Assembly: GCA_011065225.1 (NCBI GenBank)
Contig: JAAKFC010000065.1
Coordinates: 1 to 7,870 of the forward strand
Reading direction: 5' to 3'
Source of the DNA: Chlamydiota bacterium
Lineage (GTDB): Bacteria; Chlamydiota; Chlamydiia; Chlamydiales; Rhabdochlamydiaceae
Length of the DNA: 7,870 bases
Position 1 is the stretch's first letter. Every line of letters starts with the position of its first letter. The translations under genes and the position numbers were made by a program. Under the pieces are notes generated by a model. It was not told the origin of the DNA and did no database searches. It worked only from the letters and a program-made list of their open reading frames with translations. Positions 1-6,082 of this stretch are shown in pieces.

Positions 1-362
1 AACACCTTCTTTTTGGGAGGAGAAATAAGCCTCTTGCTCCTGCGGGCTCGTGTCGAGATTTTTTTCTTCATGTCCGACCTGAGTGTCTGGAGGAATTGAC
101 AGAAATTCTTACCCATTTTCTCGAAGGCAAAGCAGAAGTTTATCCTACAGAAAGGCTCATTGCAGAGGGCTTTTTCGGTCCGAATCCCTCGTCGCAAAAC
201 TTTCTCTCTCGAGTAGGAAATCTTGTGATCTTACCCTATAAAGGAGAAGCAGTTTGGTGGTATGAAAAGAAACGATTTGAGCAGAATTTTTATGCTGCAC
301 ATGGGGGATTGACTAGAGAGGAAATGGAAACACTATTTCTTTTCACAGAGATATCTTCTTAA
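1..362 (+). CDS. alkaline-phosphatase-superfamily hydrolase, C-terminal part (5' truncated)
   Basis: An open frame enters from the left edge (first full codon at 3) and ends at TAA 360-362, giving 119 residues. It resembles the C-terminal third of the bacterial type I phosphodiesterase/nucleotide pyrophosphatase branch of the alkaline phosphatase superfamily, metal-dependent enzymes that split phosphate esters or diesters. Visible marks are the motif GSCRDFFLHV near the start, the segment RVGNLVILPYKGEAVWW, and the near-terminal AAHGGLTREEM. In this family the His of a terminal HGGL-type motif belongs to the metal site (family knowledge, not shown here). The frame continues upstream of the internal TTG at 96, so that codon is not the start. 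Substrate and localisation cannot be judged without the N-terminal metal-binding half. The 3' end overlaps the convergent gene at 333 by 30 bp. Confidence 0.75.
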   Translation, partial: HLLFGRRNKPLAPAGSCRDFFLHVRPECLEELTEILTHFLEGKAEVYPTERLIAEGFFGPNPSSQNFLSRVGNLVILPYKGEAVWWYEKKRFEQNFYAAHGGLTREEMETLFLFTEISS

Positions 363-1415
363 ACTTTCTACATTATTAAGAGCTAGAGATTGCATTTTGG
401 CTTTCAGAGCTTCTTTACAAAGTTTGCGCATACCTTTTTTTACCACATCTTTTAGCTGTTGCTTCATTGATTCATTCAAATCTAAATTTGGGGCAAGATT
501 TTTTTGACAGTTAAACAATTTCTCGAGAAGAGCTTTTTTTTCATCTGGAGTGAATTCGGAAATAAGCTTCCAGACAAGATCCATCCATTCAACATTTTCT
601 TTAAAAGTTTTATCCCAAAATTCATTTGCTCTTATGAAACTTTCTTGATCCTTTTTAAAATTTGCTGGAACGAATTTCTCCAAAAAACATTCTCCCAATG
701 CTTCCAATAGAAAGAGAGAATATCCAATAAACTCTTGTTGAATCCCTTCTTCTTTTTTTTCTTCTTTCTGCTCAGAAGTATTTATAAAAAGCTGCGAATA
801 ATACTGAGAAGTATCAGGGATCCAGTCTTTGAGGTCTTGAACACGACTAAAAAAGTCATCCAGAAGCTGGGGGAAATCCTGATTTAATTCTTCAGAGTTC
901 GATAGAGCATGTGCCAGAATCAAAAGCTTTTGGCAATAAGAAAGGTTAAGATAAGGACGCAATCTTTGCATGTAGCCTAAAAACTCTCGTTTTTTTGCTA
1001 CACCTACTGTTCGAAGATTTCGATCTAATTGTTTGATTTTTTGAAGGTGAGCAAGGGAAGAAAGTGAATCAAAATCCGTATGAAGTTGCAACAATTCCTG
1101 CCGCAAAAAACTTCCGTACAGTGCGTCTACATAGATAGTATCTAAAACATTCATGCACTGCTTTTTTTCCTTTAGGGATGCTTTTTGAATTTTTAAGAAC
1201 TCTATAAATAAATTTTCTAGATCCTCGTAATCTTCAATTGAACAAAATAAAAAAATAATCTCTTCGGAGGTGAGTATCTCCTGTGCTACATTATTGGGAT
1301 CTTTGTTAGGACCTGAAGATAGAATCGCTTGAAAAATTCTCGTAAAATCGGGGGAATATTGCTCAGAATAGGGCAATGAGAGGGGAGAGCCTCCTCCTTG
1401 CACTGGGGATGTCAT
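333..1415 (-). CDS. hypothetical helical protein, last gene of a three-gene cluster
   Basis: Encodes 360 residues; I do not recognise the family. The protein has no signal peptide and no membrane span. It looks almost wholly alpha-helical, with long stretches of Leu/Lys/Glu/Gln. A charged low-complexity stretch (SEQKEEKKEEG, about residues 219-229) separates two helical parts. The N-terminal 25 residues are Gly/Ser/Pro-rich and look disordered, which would suit a type III secretion signal or chaperone contact, but this is inference only. ATG at 1415 overlaps the TGA of the upstream gene as ATGA (1412-1415). A purine-rich GAGGAGG lies directly against the ATG, closer than usual, so translation is probably coupled to termination of the upstream gene. 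The 3' end overlaps the convergent phosphatase gene by 30 bp. The gene is likely cotranscribed with the Inc-like gene upstream, so a shared role is plausible but unproven. Confidence 0.8.
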   Translation of the reverse strand: MTSPVQGGGSPLSLPYSEQYSPDFTRIFQAILSSGPNKDPNNVAQEILTSEEIIFLFCSIEDYEDLENLFIEFLKIQKASLKEKKQCMNVLDTIYVDALYGSFLRQELLQLHTDFDSLSSLAHLQKIKQLDRNLRTVGVAKKREFLGYMQRLRPYLNLSYCQKLLILAHALSNSEELNQDFPQLLDDFFSRVQDLKDWIPDTSQYYSQLFINTSEQKEEKKEEGIQQEFIGYSLFLLEALGECFLEKFVPANFKKDQESFIRANEFWDKTFKENVEWMDLVWKLISEFTPDEKKALLEKLFNCQKNLAPNLDLNESMKQQLKDVVKKGMRKLCKEALKAKMQSLALNNVESLRRYLCEKK

Positions 1416-2131
1416 CCTCCTCTTCGCCGATTTCCCACTAGAACCTCTCCTGTGCGTGTTGTAGTTCTTTGATCATGCTTCTGACTGCCTTTTGCTACAT
1501 TATTTGGCGTACCGCCAGCATAAGGTGAGTTATGATGTCTGCTACCCCTACCAGTATGCCCGCCTTTACATTCACTGTTACTACAGAATTTGCGATTGTA
1601 AGGGTCTGGAAAATTGTTGCATTGTGGATTGCTAGAGCTTGGAGAGCTTTCCCATGATCTCCAAAATGATGATTTTGTTGGCCTGCTTGGTTGATTGCTT
1701 CTATGCGGACTGGTTGTTTCATGGACAGAATGTCCCCCTCCTCCGGTTCTGGATAGAGATCTTCTCCATGTCCCAGGATTATACCACGACCAATTAGGAA
1801 CAGGCTCATGGTAGTGGTGAACGGTTGTAGATGGATAATGGCTTCTCCAGATCCAGATGCTTCTCGGAAAGACAGCAACGATTTTTTCTGCTCCCGTTAC
1901 GAGCGCAGCTACTGTAACAGCAATCAATGTGATGCTAACGAACGCCATATCCGGTGGGAGACTTGTTGCTGAAAGCATCGCAAAAAAGACTCCCGCGATG
2001 ATCGTTAAAATTTTTAGGATCGTAACAGTTATTGAGTTGTTATTTTCTTCACTGCCGCCAAATTCCTTGCTGTGCAGTGTCTCTAGTTGTTGAGCTGTGT
2101 TCAAGCCAGCTATTTTAATATCATTATCCAT
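1412..2131 (-). CDS. putative inclusion-membrane-like (Inc-like) protein with paired TM helices
   Basis: Encodes 239 residues from ATG 2131. Two hydrophobic helices (about residues 33-57 and 63-85) are separated by a very short polar turn containing LPPDMA. This bilobed hydrophobic hairpin is the known hallmark of chlamydial Inc proteins, which are type III secreted and sit in the inclusion membrane with both ends in the host cytosol. There is no classical signal peptide. The first 32 residues are polar. The C-terminal 150 residues are low-complexity, rich in Ser, Arg, Pro, Gly, His and Trp, with a small Cys cluster (C171, C183, C188), and probably disordered. An upstream in-frame ATG at 2194 exists, but ATG 2131 is preferred because AGAGGA lies 5 nt before it and the longer form would overlap the upstream gene by 53 bp. 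The gene ends in an ATGA overlap with the next. Inc identity is inference; a generic two-TM membrane protein is the alternative. Confidence 0.75.
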   Translation of the reverse strand: MDNDIKIAGLNTAQQLETLHSKEFGGSEENNNSITVTILKILTIIAGVFFAMLSATSLPPDMAFVSITLIAVTVAALVTGAEKIVAVFPRSIWIWRSHYPSTTVHHYHEPVPNWSWYNPGTWRRSLSRTGGGGHSVHETTSPHRSNQPSRPTKSSFWRSWESSPSSSNPQCNNFPDPYNRKFCSNSECKGGHTGRGSRHHNSPYAGGTPNNVAKGSQKHDQRTTTRTGEVLVGNRRRGG

Positions 2132-2136
2132 ACTAA

Positions 2137-2142
2137 TCCTCT
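2137..2142 (-). promoter_or_regulatory. Shine-Dalgarno deciding the start at 2131
   Basis: On the minus strand AGAGGA lies 5 nt before ATG 2131 and overlaps the TAA stop (2142-2144) of the upstream gene. Its position supports reinitiation at 2131 rather than the upstream in-frame ATG at 2194. Confidence 0.6.
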
Positions 2143-2978
2143 TATGCGGCGGCTTCGGGTCGGGAGTTGGGAGTCGAAGAGATTTGTCTTGCACGAACGG
2201 TGTGGTTCATATTGACATTGATAACAATGTGGTTATAGGAAGAAAGCCACCAAAACCAGCTATCATTTAGTCCCATAATTAACGTGTCATTGACTTCCCA
2301 GTCTTTAAAAAGATAGAGATCGATATTAGAAATTTCCCATACCGTTTTCTCTCCTTGTCCATTGAGGAGATAGATTTGTCCGAGATTGTAATCGATTCCC
2401 ACTATCCAAGTGCTATAATTTCCAAAAGCAATGGGGCCGAGAAAGAGATTCACATCGATAGCAGTCCCCAAGTCCTTATTTGTCATTACGTAGGAATAAT
2501 TCGATCCCCATAACCAGCGTCCTTTTGGCGAAATGACGATTGTATCTCCTGGGCGCCAAGTGCGTTGGATGTAGCTATCACTATTGTCATAGATCCATTC
2601 AGCTCCATCTTCTGTCTTGACGATGTTATCCTGAGGAAAGAAGTCGATCCAATGATAAAGAGAAGGGGAAATCGTTGTCGCGGTGTGATTCATATGATGA
2701 GAAGCTAGAGCAATAAACTCTTTCTCTTTGATAGGGATGATAAGACTACTGAGCTCAATGGCATCCTCTTTAGAGAGTTCCTCTGATTGTTCTGACTCAG
2801 TTTGTCGTTGTTTTTCCAAAAGTTCCTTCTTTTGTGGTGAAAGGGGACGAGAATCAACCACGACATTTTCTTCTAAATTGGAAGTCACTTCATCTTGAAG
2901 GACTTCTTCTGCATTACCAGCAATTGCCAGCATGACAAAGCTTGTGAAAAGCATTCTAGCTAAGGCTCTTTTCATCAT
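2142..2978 (-). CDS. secreted hypothetical protein with two internal repeats
   Basis: Encodes 278 residues. The N-terminus (MMKRALARM, then a hydrophobic stretch, then AIAGNA before EE) is a Sec signal peptide with likely cleavage after residue 23. Residues 24-80 are acidic and Gln/Lys/Glu-rich, likely a flexible or helical linker. The remainder is Trp/Tyr/Asn-rich beta-type sequence containing two related units, about 119-178 and 202-265. Both share the pattern W-x(2)-[GN]-D-T-[IL]-[IV], then W-x-W with nearby Tyr-Asn or Asn-Tyr, then hydrophobic-Asn-Val. The fold is unrecognised; I would expect an outer-membrane-associated or secreted small beta domain. The start has GAGAG just upstream; a second ATG directly follows, so the start could be 2975. 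The stop is 10 bp before the Inc-like gene, indicating an operon. A 78-bp gap separates it from ychJ, where only weak promoter-like sequence is seen. Confidence 0.8.
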   Translation of the reverse strand: MMKRALARMLFTSFVMLAIAGNAEEVLQDEVTSNLEENVVVDSRPLSPQKKELLEKQRQTESEQSEELSKEDAIELSSLIIPIKEKEFIALASHHMNHTATTISPSLYHWIDFFPQDNIVKTEDGAEWIYDNSDSYIQRTWRPGDTIVISPKGRWLWGSNYSYVMTNKDLGTAIDVNLFLGPIAFGNYSTWIVGIDYNLGQIYLLNGQGEKTVWEISNIDLYLFKDWEVNDTLIMGLNDSWFWWLSSYNHIVINVNMNHTVRARQISSTPNSRPEAAA

Positions 2979-3056
2979 ACTTCTCTCTTGTAAGTTGGTT
3001 CATAAAAGTTGATAAGAAGATTAACACGTGAGATAAAAATTTGAAAAGAAAAAAAT

Positions 3057-3458
3057 TTATGGCGTCTCTAAAGTTCCCGAATGATAAAGCCAGCGATCTC
3101 CCACTTTATAAAAGCGGCTCGACTCTTGAAAAGAGGTGTCTTTCCCGTTTTGAAAAAGATGTGCAAAAAAAGTGACGAAAGATTCTTGGTTGCCTTCGAG
3201 CACTTCAATAATCTTAAGATTTCGAAATTCTGTTCGATTGCAAAAAAAGAGAATCGATTCTTTCCATTCCTCTCGATTTGCTAAAAAAGAAGGGTTGTCA
3301 GGATGAGTTGTCTTGATGATATAATCGGCATTTTTCTTGACGTAAGCGCTATAACGAGAGCGCATCAGTTGCAATGCTGATTCAGGAAGTTCTTTCCCTA
3401 TGTGATAGAGCTCACAACACTCTGGGTAAGATAAACCACTATGGCAAGGACATTGCAT
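3057..3458 (-). CDS. ychJ: YchJ/UPF0225 family SEC-C motif protein
   Basis: Encodes 133 residues of the YchJ (UPF0225) family. The N-terminal SEC-C motif is C3-P-C5-x(8)-C14-C15, a probable zinc ligand set. It is followed by the family signature LMRSRYSAYV at 31-40, then YIIKTTHP around 46-53, and the C-terminal ESSRFYKVGDRWLY block at 112-125 typical of the NTF2-like domain. Enterobacterial YchJ carries a second SEC-C motif at its C-terminus; this protein ends before it, so it is a short, single-motif form. The biochemical role of the family is not established. The start ATG at 3458 is fixed by the CPC motif right behind it; no clear Shine-Dalgarno is seen. It follows the thioredoxin reductase fusion by 27 bp on the same strand and is likely cotranscribed with it. 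Confidence 0.9.
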   Translation of the reverse strand: MQCPCHSGLSYPECCELYHIGKELPESALQLMRSRYSAYVKKNADYIIKTTHPDNPSFLANREEWKESILFFCNRTEFRNLKIIEVLEGNQESFVTFFAHLFQNGKDTSFQESSRFYKVGDRWLYHSGTLETP

Positions 3459-3485
3459 GTCAATAAAGCATAGCGATGGGTAGAC

Positions 3486-4865
3486 TTATTTAGAAGTATA
3501 ATCATCTAAATTTTTTAGAGTTTTTTGGATGTCATCAAAACCTGTTGCTCTTTTGACTATTTTTCCTTGCTTATCGAAAATTATCAGTGTGGGAACTCCA
3601 TATACATTATAGGTGTTGGCAAGACTAGAAAATTTCGTTACATCAACTTTCAAAAAGCGGATTTTTTCGCTGTATTTACCTGCAGCCTTTTCTAACTCAG
3701 GATCAAGTTGTTTACAGGGGCCGCAGCTAGGTGAATAAAACTCAACAAAAAGAGGTGAGCCACCTTTTCCAATAGCGCTATATAATTCCTTTGTGTCAGA
3801 AAGCTCAGCCAATTGAGCACCTAAAGGCATTGCAGAAGTTCTATGCACTCCTGATTCTCCGGATGATAGGTATCTCTCAACTTGGAGAGCTGCTTTTGCG
3901 CCATCTCCAGCAGCGGAAATAGCTTGCTTATAGACAGGATCTACTACATCTCCAATGGCAAAAACTCCAGGAACTGAAGTCTGCTGATCTTCTTGGAGTT
4001 GGATATAGCCATTTGCATCTAAATCGAGTTGGTTATGTAAAATTGTTGAATTGGGATTTGCTCCAATTGCAACAAAGACCCCATCAATAGGGAGATCGTT
4101 TTTTGTTGAGAGATTGAGATGAGTCACTTTTTGCCCATTTCCAGCAATCTGATCGATTTTTGTATTATAAAGAACCTCAACATTGTCTTTTTTGATCAGT
4201 TCATTTTTTCTCAAAATTTCTACTGTGCGGAAGTGATCAGAACGAAGAATCACATAGACTTTTTTCGTGATTTTAGAAAGATAATCGGCCTCTAAAACTG
4301 CTGAATCTCCTCCTCCGATGACAGCGACTGTCTTTCCTCTATAGAGAGCACCATCGCAAACGGCACAACTATAAACCCCACGTGTCCAATAGCCCCCTTC
4401 TCCTGATTCCCCTGGTACACCAAGAAGCTTAGGGTTTGATCCCATTGCGATTATACAAGCCTTGGCCTCTACTGTTTCTACTTTCTCATGGTCATAGACA
4501 TCTCTTGCAGTGATGGAAAAAGGGCGTTTTTTGAAATCGACTGAAATGACCTCTTTTGAAACAAACTTAGCCCCATTTTCCTCCGCTTGCTTGCGGATCT
4601 TTTCCACTAATGTCTGCCCATGAATTTCCGTTTCACCTGGCCAATTCTGGACACTGGGAGATTGTGCAATTGCACCACCTGGGTCTTGTCCTTCCATGAC
4701 GAGAGTATTGATTCCAGCACGTTGCAGGTAAACTGCAGAGGTAAGAGCTCCTACACCACTTCCTATAATGACAACAGATTGTGTTTCTTTCTTCTCATTT
4801 GCCCATGATGATAGGGGAAATCCACAGAGAAGAAACATTAAGAAAGAATAAAGAAATCTTTTCAT
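3486..4865 (-). CDS. trxB: exported thioredoxin reductase-thioredoxin fusion protein
   Basis: Encodes 459 residues. An N-terminal Sec-type signal (MKR, hydrophobic core 4-19, SSWA before N23) precedes a low-molecular-weight thioredoxin reductase. Its marks are FAD-binding GSGVGALTSA (35-44), redox pair CAVCDG (C167/C170), NAD(P)-binding GGGDSA (184-189) and C-terminal FAD motif GVFAIGDVVD (300-309). A linker (about 335-355) leads to a thioredoxin domain with SCGPCK (C381/C384) and cis-Pro at P425. The usual flow would be NADPH to FAD to the Cys pair to the thioredoxin Cys pair. The same domain order occurs in the Mycobacterium leprae TrxR-Trx hybrid, but that protein is cytoplasmic. Oddities: the HRRxxFRA motif for the NADPH 2'-phosphate reads LRSDHFRT (207-214), the first FAD motif lacks the usual Pro-Ala, and the Trp before the thioredoxin CGPC is Ser. 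A weak TAGG lies 5 nt before ATG. Export is inferred from sequence; an uncleaved anchor is possible. Confidence 0.92.
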   Translation of the reverse strand: MKRFLYSFLMFLLCGFPLSSWANEKKETQSVVIIGSGVGALTSAVYLQRAGINTLVMEGQDPGGAIAQSPSVQNWPGETEIHGQTLVEKIRKQAEENGAKFVSKEVISVDFKKRPFSITARDVYDHEKVETVEAKACIIAMGSNPKLLGVPGESGEGGYWTRGVYSCAVCDGALYRGKTVAVIGGGDSAVLEADYLSKITKKVYVILRSDHFRTVEILRKNELIKKDNVEVLYNTKIDQIAGNGQKVTHLNLSTKNDLPIDGVFVAIGANPNSTILHNQLDLDANGYIQLQEDQQTSVPGVFAIGDVVDPVYKQAISAAGDGAKAALQVERYLSSGESGVHRTSAMPLGAQLAELSDTKELYSAIGKGGSPLFVEFYSPSCGPCKQLDPELEKAAGKYSEKIRFLKVDVTKFSSLANTYNVYGVPTLIIFDKQGKIVKRATGFDDIQKTLKNLDDYTSK

Positions 4866-4890
4866 AAATACCTATTTTCTTTAATTCATA

Positions 4891-4896
4891 ATTATA
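4891..4896 (-). promoter_or_regulatory. candidate -10 box of the TrxR-Trx gene
   Basis: On the minus strand a perfect TATAAT lies 25 bp before ATG 4865, predicting a leader of about 19 nt. The -35 is poor (TTTACT at a 19-bp spacing). The 59-bp divergent spacer must also hold the promoter of the 63-residue gene; on the plus strand CATAAT at 4887-4892 is a possible overlapping -10. The shared spacer would make the two divergent transcripts compete or be coregulated. Confidence 0.4.
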
Positions 4897-4924
4897 GCAT
4901 TACGGAAATAAAAGGAGTAAAAAA

Positions 4925-5116
4925 ATGCCACTTAAGAAGGGGAAATCAAGAGAAGTCATCAGTGAGAATATTCGGGAGCTCGTCCAATCAGGGCGTCCTC
5001 AAAAGCAAGCCATTGCTATTGCTCTAGACGGGGCAAGGCGATCAGGGGCGAAAATTCCCCAAAAGAAGAAAAAATCAAAGTCTGATAACAAAAAAAGAAA
5101 AAATAATCTTTCTTAA
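4925..5116 (+). CDS. small basic DUF6496-type protein
   Basis: Encodes 63 residues. A consensus-like Shine-Dalgarno AAAGGAG (4911-4917) lies 7 nt before the ATG. The core, with KGKSREVISENIRELVQSG (6-24) then RPQKQAIAIAL (25-35), matches the small DUF6496 domain found in many bacteria and phages, whose function is unknown. The tail from residue 36 is very rich in Lys and Arg (KKKKSKSDNKKRK), suggesting contact with nucleic acid or another polyanion; this is inference. The gene stands alone, divergent from the TrxR-Trx fusion, followed by a 329-bp spacer with no protein gene. The strong ribosome binding site and compact domain argue for a real gene despite its size. Confidence 0.8.
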   Translation: MPLKKGKSREVISENIRELVQSGRPQKQAIAIALDGARRSGAKIPQKKKKSKSDNKKRKNNLS

Positions 5117-5158
5117 CTAGCTACTGTTTAAAGATGGAAATTATTAATTAAACTTAAT

Positions 5159-5188
5159 TTGACAAATTTAATTTTTATTAATTAGAAT
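5159..5188 (+). promoter_or_regulatory. strong sigma70-type promoter
   Basis: A perfect -35 TTGACA (5159-5164) is followed at an 18-bp spacing by TAGAAT (5183-5188, five of six matches to TATAAT). The start would be near 5195, about 250 nt before the next gene. It drives either a long leader for the coiled-coil gene or a small RNA. The flanking DNA is very AT-rich, so a chance match is possible, though both boxes are unusually good. Confidence 0.6.
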
Positions 5189-5225
5189 GAGATTATAGGT
5201 AAGGAATAAAAAGCCGTCTTTATAC

Positions 5226-5252
5226 CCAAATCAATTCAAAGATTGGTTTTTT
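5226..5252 (+). terminator. weak intrinsic terminator candidate
   Basis: A six-pair stem with one bulge (5226-5232 with 5241-5246) and an 8-nt loop runs directly into TTTTTT (5247-5252). The stem is short and only half GC, so termination would be partial. It could end the small basic gene's transcript, or act as the off-state of the leader. Confidence 0.35.
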
Positions 5253-5294
5253 GCTTGGCCCTTGCATAGCAATCTTTTTACCCTTTTTCATCGA

Positions 5295-5314
5295 CTCTAT
5301 TCATTAGAATAGGG
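5295..5314 (+). repeat. stem-loop in the leader
   Basis: An 8-bp stem with one G-U pair, CTCTATTC with GAATAGGG, closes on an ATTA tetraloop. No T-run follows on either strand, so it is not a terminator. It lies about 130 nt before the coiled-coil gene. Confidence 0.45.
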
Positions 5315-5432
5315 CCTGCTTCAAGGGGCAAAAATCTAGCGTGCAAGCTTTGGCAAAATTCTCAACTTTTGCATTGACTTGGGTATGATGATGGAAAACC
5401 TCTTACCCATATGATGGACCATCGAATTTTAT

Positions 5433-5438
5433 GGAGGA
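5433..5438 (+). promoter_or_regulatory. Shine-Dalgarno deciding the start at 5446
   Basis: GGAGGA lies 7 nt before ATG 5446. The in-frame ATG at 5431 overlaps this sequence and has no Shine-Dalgarno of its own, so 5446 is the better start. Confidence 0.75.
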
Positions 5439-5445
5439 AGAATTT

Positions 5446-6060
5446 ATGCCTGCACGTGTAATCAAAGGCAGCGGGGGCAATAATAGGAAAGCACCAAGGG
5501 TGCAAGTAAAGGCTCCAGTTGTGAATGAAATAAAACAAGAAGAGATCAAGAAAGAGATGGAAGCAATTCTCGCTGAAAGTGCAAAAAATGCTACTAACAG
5601 CGCTGCAAACACCTCTCAGAGCTTTTCTATCCTTGAACGTGCTCAGTTTTATGCTGGACACGATCGATTGAATCTTCAAGGCTCAAGCGTTCAAAGAGTT
5701 CGTGAGCTGCAAGAAGAAAACGATCACTTGCAAAGAGAGATTGTAGCAAAGGAAGAAGAGCTTGCAAATTGCACAGATCCTCTTGCAATCCTAGCTGATG
5801 TTGAACATCGCAAAATCATTATTGCTCGAAATACAGGGGAGATCTTGAAGATCTATCTCAGAAATGAAGAGCGTATCAAGCGAATCAAAGAGCTCGAATC
5901 GCATAATATGCGCATTCAAAACGAGATGATGGAAATGCAAGGGCGTTTCATTTCAACAAAAGATATGGAAGAAAAGACGAAATTTGCCTCTGACTTCTTT
6001 ATTATGAAATCTGAAATCGAGCACAATCTGCAAGAAATCAATGAGTTGAACAAGAAATAA
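5446..6060 (+). CDS. hypothetical coiled-coil protein
   Basis: Encodes 204 residues from ATG 5446, chosen because GGAGGA lies 7 nt before it. The first 25 residues are basic and Gly/Pro-rich, likely disordered. Residues 26-50 are helical and charged. Residues 51-60 form a Ser/Asn/Ala-rich break. Residues 82-108 (VQRVRELQEENDHLQ onward) and 139-203 show heptad-like Leu/Ile/Met spacing between Glu/Lys/Arg, typical of coiled coils. A single Cys (C109) sits in the non-coil break. There is no signal peptide or membrane span, so it is cytoplasmic or exported by a leaderless route. I do not recognise the family. The gene is monocistronic, between a structured spacer and a strong terminator. A scaffold, secretion-chaperone or cell-division-type role would suit a coiled coil, but nothing specific supports one. 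Confidence 0.85.
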   Translation: MPARVIKGSGGNNRKAPRVQVKAPVVNEIKQEEIKKEMEAILAESAKNATNSAANTSQSFSILERAQFYAGHDRLNLQGSSVQRVRELQEENDHLQREIVAKEEELANCTDPLAILADVEHRKIIIARNTGEILKIYLRNEERIKRIKELESHNMRIQNEMMEMQGRFISTKDMEEKTKFASDFFIMKSEIEHNLQEINELNKK

Positions 6061-6082
6061 GAAAGCTATTGCTGCTGCTTAC

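Larger units (their letters stand above)
5195..5445 (+). promoter_or_regulatory. structured non-coding leader or small RNA in a 329-bp gene-free spacer
   Basis: The spacer 5117-5445 holds no convincing protein gene. After the promoter at 5159-5188 there are several inverted repeats. Stem A pairs 5226-5232 with 5241-5246 (one bulged A) and is followed by six T. Stem B pairs 5238-5245 with 5270-5277 (8 bp, perfect) and runs into a T-run at 5275-5279. Stem C is at 5295-5314. Stem D pairs 5353-5358 with 5367-5372. A and B share 5241-5245 and cannot form together, as in an attenuator. A second possible -10 (TATGAT 5384-5389) lies close to the gene but lacks a good -35. It matches no riboswitch class that I recognise. 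Confidence 0.4.

Noticed and set aside
1495..1878. A 127-codon open frame on the minus strand
   Set aside because: It lies wholly inside the Inc-like gene in another frame of the same strand, has no ribosome site, and its product has no recognisable domain, while the host gene has coupled start and stop.
2132..2194. Upstream in-frame ATG (2194) for the Inc-like gene
   Set aside because: It overlaps the preceding gene by 53 bp and lacks a Shine-Dalgarno, whereas AGAGGA sits 5 nt before ATG 2131.
4898..4920. Lipoprotein-type signal for the TrxR-Trx fusion because of Cys in LLCG (residue 14)
   Set aside because: The residue before Cys is Leu rather than Gly/Ala/Ser and the Cys lies inside the hydrophobic core, so it is not a normal lipobox. 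The residue is encoded near 4824-4826, not in this spacer, where nothing supports a longer N-terminus.
5351..5372. Sigma54-like -24/-12 promoter (TTGGCA ... TTTTGC)
   Set aside because: The GG and GC elements are 17 nt apart, whereas sigma54 promoters need about 10.
5341..5388. GTG-initiated 15-codon leader peptide in the structured spacer
   Set aside because: AAGGGG is 12 nt away, too far for good initiation, and the codons show no run of a regulatory amino acid.
5431..5445. ATG 5431 as start of the coiled-coil gene
   Set aside because: It overlaps the GGAGGA that serves ATG 5446 and has no ribosome site of its own.
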